Source of the DNA: Mediannikoviicoccus sp037890055
GTDB lineage: Bacteria > Bacillota > Clostridia > Tissierellales > Peptoniphilaceae
Assembly (NCBI GenBank): GCA_037890055.1
Contig: JBBKBD010000010.1
Strand: one strand, 5' to 3'
Length of the DNA stretch: 64,000 bases
Positions within the stretch are counted from its first letter, which is position 1. Every line of letters begins with the position of its first letter. This document shows positions 61,940-64,000 of the stretch, piece by piece. Both the position numbers and the translations under genes were made by a program. Under the pieces are notes generated by a model, which had not been told where the DNA came from, ran no database searches, and was given only the letters and a program-made list of their open reading frames with translations.

Positions 61940-63907
61940 CTAATATTCTCTCTTTAACTTCTTTAGTTGGTCACGGAGCACAGCGGCCCTTTCGAAGTCT
62001 AACACTTCTGCGGCTCTGTACATCTCTTCTTCAAGGTTGATGATAATCTTTTGAATGTCATCAGCTGTAATCTCTTCTTTATCTATCTTATAGTAATCAT
62101 TATCTTCTGCTACTTTTGTAGCTGCAATAAGTTCTCTTATATCCTTCTTAATTGTAGTAGGGGTGATGTTATGTTCCTTATTATACTTATCTTGAATTTC
62201 CCTTCTACGCTTTGTTTCTGTAATGGCTCTGTCCATGGAGTTGGTCATATTATCAGCATACATTATAACTCTACCGTCGGAGTTTCTTGCGGCACGGCCA
62301 ATGGTCTGTACCAGTGATGTCTCTGATCTTAAGAATCCTTCCTTATCTGCATCAAGTATGGCAATAAGTGACACTTCTGGCAAGTCTAAGCCCTCTCTAA
62401 GAAGGTTTATACCAACCAGTACATCATACTCTCCAAGTCTTAAGTCTCTAATTTTTTCCATTCTCTCCAATGTGTCTATGTCAGAGTGTAGATAGGTAAC
62501 TTTTATATCTAGCTCTTCAAGATACTTGGTTAAGTCCTCCGCCATTTTCTTTGTCAATGTGGTTATAAGAACTCTTTCATTCTTTTCAACATTTTTATAT
62601 ATCTCCGTTACAAGGTCATCAATTTGACCCTTTGTCGGTCTAACTTCAATAACTGGGTCAAGAAGTCCCGTTGGTCTTATAATTTGTTCAACTTCCTGCT
62701 CTTCATGTTCTTTTTCGTATGGCCCTGGAGTTGCAGACACAAATAGTATTTGATTCATCATTGACTCAAATTCGTTAAACTTAAGTGGTCTGTTATCCAG
62801 TGCTGAAGGAAGTCTAAATCCATAATCCACAAGGTTTGTCTTTCTCGATTTGTCTCCTTCATACATACCCCTAACCTGTGGCAGAGTAACATGGGACTCG
62901 TCCACTATGGTAAGGAAGTCCTTTGGGAAGTAGTCGATTAGAGTATAAGGTCTTGACCCAGGAGCCCTACCACTTAAATGCCTTGAGTAGTTTTCAATTC
63001 CCGTTGTAAATCCCATTTCTGAAAGCATTTCAAGGTCATATCTCGTCCTTTGTTCAATCCTTTGGGCTTCCAACAGCTTCCCCCTGTCCTCGAAATATTT
63101 TATTCTCTCTTCAAGCTCTTCTTCAATTGTAACAAGGGCCCTCTTTACCTTTTCCTGTGAAGTGGCAAAGTGGGAGGCTGGGTAGATTGCAACGTGATTT
63201 CTCTCTGCAATTACCTCTCCAGTTAGTGCATCAATCTCTGTGATTCTATCAATCTCGTCTCCAAAGAACTCAACTCTAATGGAGTGCTTCTCTTCATATG
63301 CTGGAAATATATCTAGACTGTCTCCTCTAACTCTAAAGGTACCCCTTTCGAAGCTAATATCATTTCTAACATATTGAATGTTGATTAACTTCTTCATTAT
63401 GTCGTCTCTGTCTTTAATCATTCCTGGTCTAAGGGAGATAACTAAATTTTCATAGTCAATTGGGTCTCCTAAGCCATAGATACACGAAACAGAAGCAACT
63501 ATTATAACATCTCGTCTTTCAAATAGTGACATAGTCGCAGAGTGACGAAGTTTATCAATCTCATCATTTATAGAACTGTCTTTCTCAATATATGTGTCAG
63601 ACTGAACAACATAGGCTTCTGGTTGATAGTAGTCATAATAGGACACAAAAAATTCAACCGCATTTTCTGGAAAGAATTCTCTAAACTCTCCTGCCAGTTG
63701 ATATGCCAAGGTCTTATTATGTGCTATGACAAGTGTAGGCTTTTGAACTTTCTCTATGATGTTTGCCATGGTAAAGGTCTTTCCCGAACCGGTAACACCT
63801 TTTAAAGTCTGAGCCTTCATATTATTTTCTATTCCATCAACAATCTTTGCAATAGCTTCTGGTTGATCGCCTGTAGGTTTAAATTTTGAATGTATTTTGA
63901 ATTCCAT
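61940..63907 (-). CDS. uvrB: UvrABC excinuclease subunit B
   Basis: 655 residues. Helicase-like: GVTGSGKTFTMANII, beta-hairpin YYDYYQPEAYVVQSDTYIEKDSSIND, helicase motif VGINLLREGLDLPEVSLI, and C-terminal UVR coiled coil (DDIQKIIINLEEEMYRAAEVLDFERAAVLRDQL). Bubble-opening subunit loaded by UvrA. Promoter with SOS box at the window end. Confidence 0.98.
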   Translation of the reverse strand: MEFKIHSKFKPTGDQPEAIAKIVDGIENNMKAQTLKGVTGSGKTFTMANIIEKVQKPTLVIAHNKTLAYQLAGEFREFFPENAVEFFVSYYDYYQPEAYVVQSDTYIEKDSSINDEIDKLRHSATMSLFERRDVIIVASVSCIYGLGDPIDYENLVISLRPGMIKDRDDIMKKLINIQYVRNDISFERGTFRVRGDSLDIFPAYEEKHSIRVEFFGDEIDRITEIDALTGEVIAERNHVAIYPASHFATSQEKVKRALVTIEEELEERIKYFEDRGKLLEAQRIEQRTRYDLEMLSEMGFTTGIENYSRHLSGRAPGSRPYTLIDYFPKDFLTIVDESHVTLPQVRGMYEGDKSRKTNLVDYGFRLPSALDNRPLKFNEFESMMNQILFVSATPGPYEKEHEEQEVEQIIRPTGLLDPVIEVRPTKGQIDDLVTEIYKNVEKNERVLITTLTKKMAEDLTKYLEELDIKVTYLHSDIDTLERMEKIRDLRLGEYDVLVGINLLREGLDLPEVSLIAILDADKEGFLRSETSLVQTIGRAARNSDGRVIMYADNMTNSMDRAITETKRRREIQDKYNKEHNITPTTIKKDIRELIAATKVAEDNDYYKIDKEEITADDIQKIIINLEEEMYRAAEVLDFERAAVLRDQLKKLKREY

Positions 63908-63920
63908 AACTCACCTCTTA

Positions 63921-63968
63921 TGAACATTCGTTCGATACTATTATATCACTGATTCATATGCTTGTAAA
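63921..63968 (-). promoter_or_regulatory. uvrBA promoter with LexA/SOS box
   Basis: TTTACA (63963-63968), 17-bp spacer, TATAAT (63940-63945). GAAC-n4-GTTC at 63922-63933 (flanked CG/TG) is a Gram-positive LexA (DinR) box just after the start site. Confidence 0.85.
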
Positions 63969-64000
63969 AACAGAAAAATACCTCCTTTATCTTCCTCGAT

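Noticed and set aside
1..64000. CRISPR array, prophage, tRNA or rRNA genes
   Set aside because: I saw no spaced repeats, phage genes, tRNA cloverleafs or rRNA sequences. The view is by eye, so short RNAs could be missed.

Overview
This is a chromosomal window from a low-GC, anaerobic Firmicute. Codon use, AGGAGG-type ribosome sites, TTGACA/TATAAT promoters and gene content (2-hydroxyacyl-CoA dehydratase activase, type 2 IPP isomerase, BofA, CWB2 surface protein) fit the Tissierellia, probably Peptoniphilaceae. That placement is inference, since no rRNA lies in the window. Almost everything is on the minus strand.

The striking part is positions 1-13,500. Six genes there contain one in-frame UGA (TGA) that should be read as selenocysteine (Sec, U). 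In five of them a clear small bSECIS-like hairpin with G residues at its tip begins about 13-20 nt after the UGA; the sixth (saoP) has a weaker one. From 13,432 down to 8,211 the genes are saoT (thioredoxin-like, UxxC), saoB (membrane-anchored substrate-binding protein, Cys-Sec), saoP (ABC permease, Sec in a membrane helix), saoA (ABC ATPase), saoL (MerB-like organometal lyase, Cys-Cys-Sec), saoD (DsrE-like), saoE (ArsP-type permease) and saoC (anchored protein ending in Cys-Sec-COOH). The sao names are recalled from NCBI family names for a selenocysteine-assisted organometal system and were not looked up. A MerR-type regulator follows. It faces a MerR-style promoter (20-bp spacer) that reads into a cysteine-rich ABC lipoprotein, and beyond that lies a molybdopterin oxidoreductase with its own promoter. 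This cassette (about 4,250-13,435) sits between dusB and greA, inside a housekeeping block that is normally continuous in clostridia (S4/RqcP, divIC, S1, tilS, hpt, ftsH, coaX, dusB, greA, lysS). A sixth Sec protein, a 2Fe-2S/zinc protein with a thioredoxin-like partner, lies at 109-1138 next to IS debris.

The rest is mostly core metabolism. 20.7-28.4 kb holds HAD, rpiB, pyk, pfkA and dnaE. 28.5-30.6 kb holds rplL, rplJ with its L10 leader, rplY and bofA. 30.6-36.0 kb holds a VanY peptidase and envelope-polysaccharide genes. 36.1-37.2 kb is rpsF-ssb-rpsR. 37.3-40.2 kb holds a TIM-barrel gene, fni and an LCP ligase. 40.3-47.2 kb holds a 1410-residue dehydratase activase, a radical SAM gene, tadA and prs. 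47.2-49.4 kb is ahpC-ahpF with a Fur/PerR-like box. 49.5-53.8 kb is a gluconate operon (gntK-gntP-gnd).

At 53.9-57.0 kb a p-aminobenzoate locus is broken: a C-terminal pabC piece and an N-terminal pabA piece flank a CWB2 surface-protein gene that itself carries one in-frame amber codon. The window closes with a phosphodiesterase, GtrA/GT2 lipid-sugar genes and SOS-controlled uvrB-uvrA. I saw no tRNA, rRNA, CRISPR or prophage, and none of the Sec-insertion genes (selA, selB, selC, selD).
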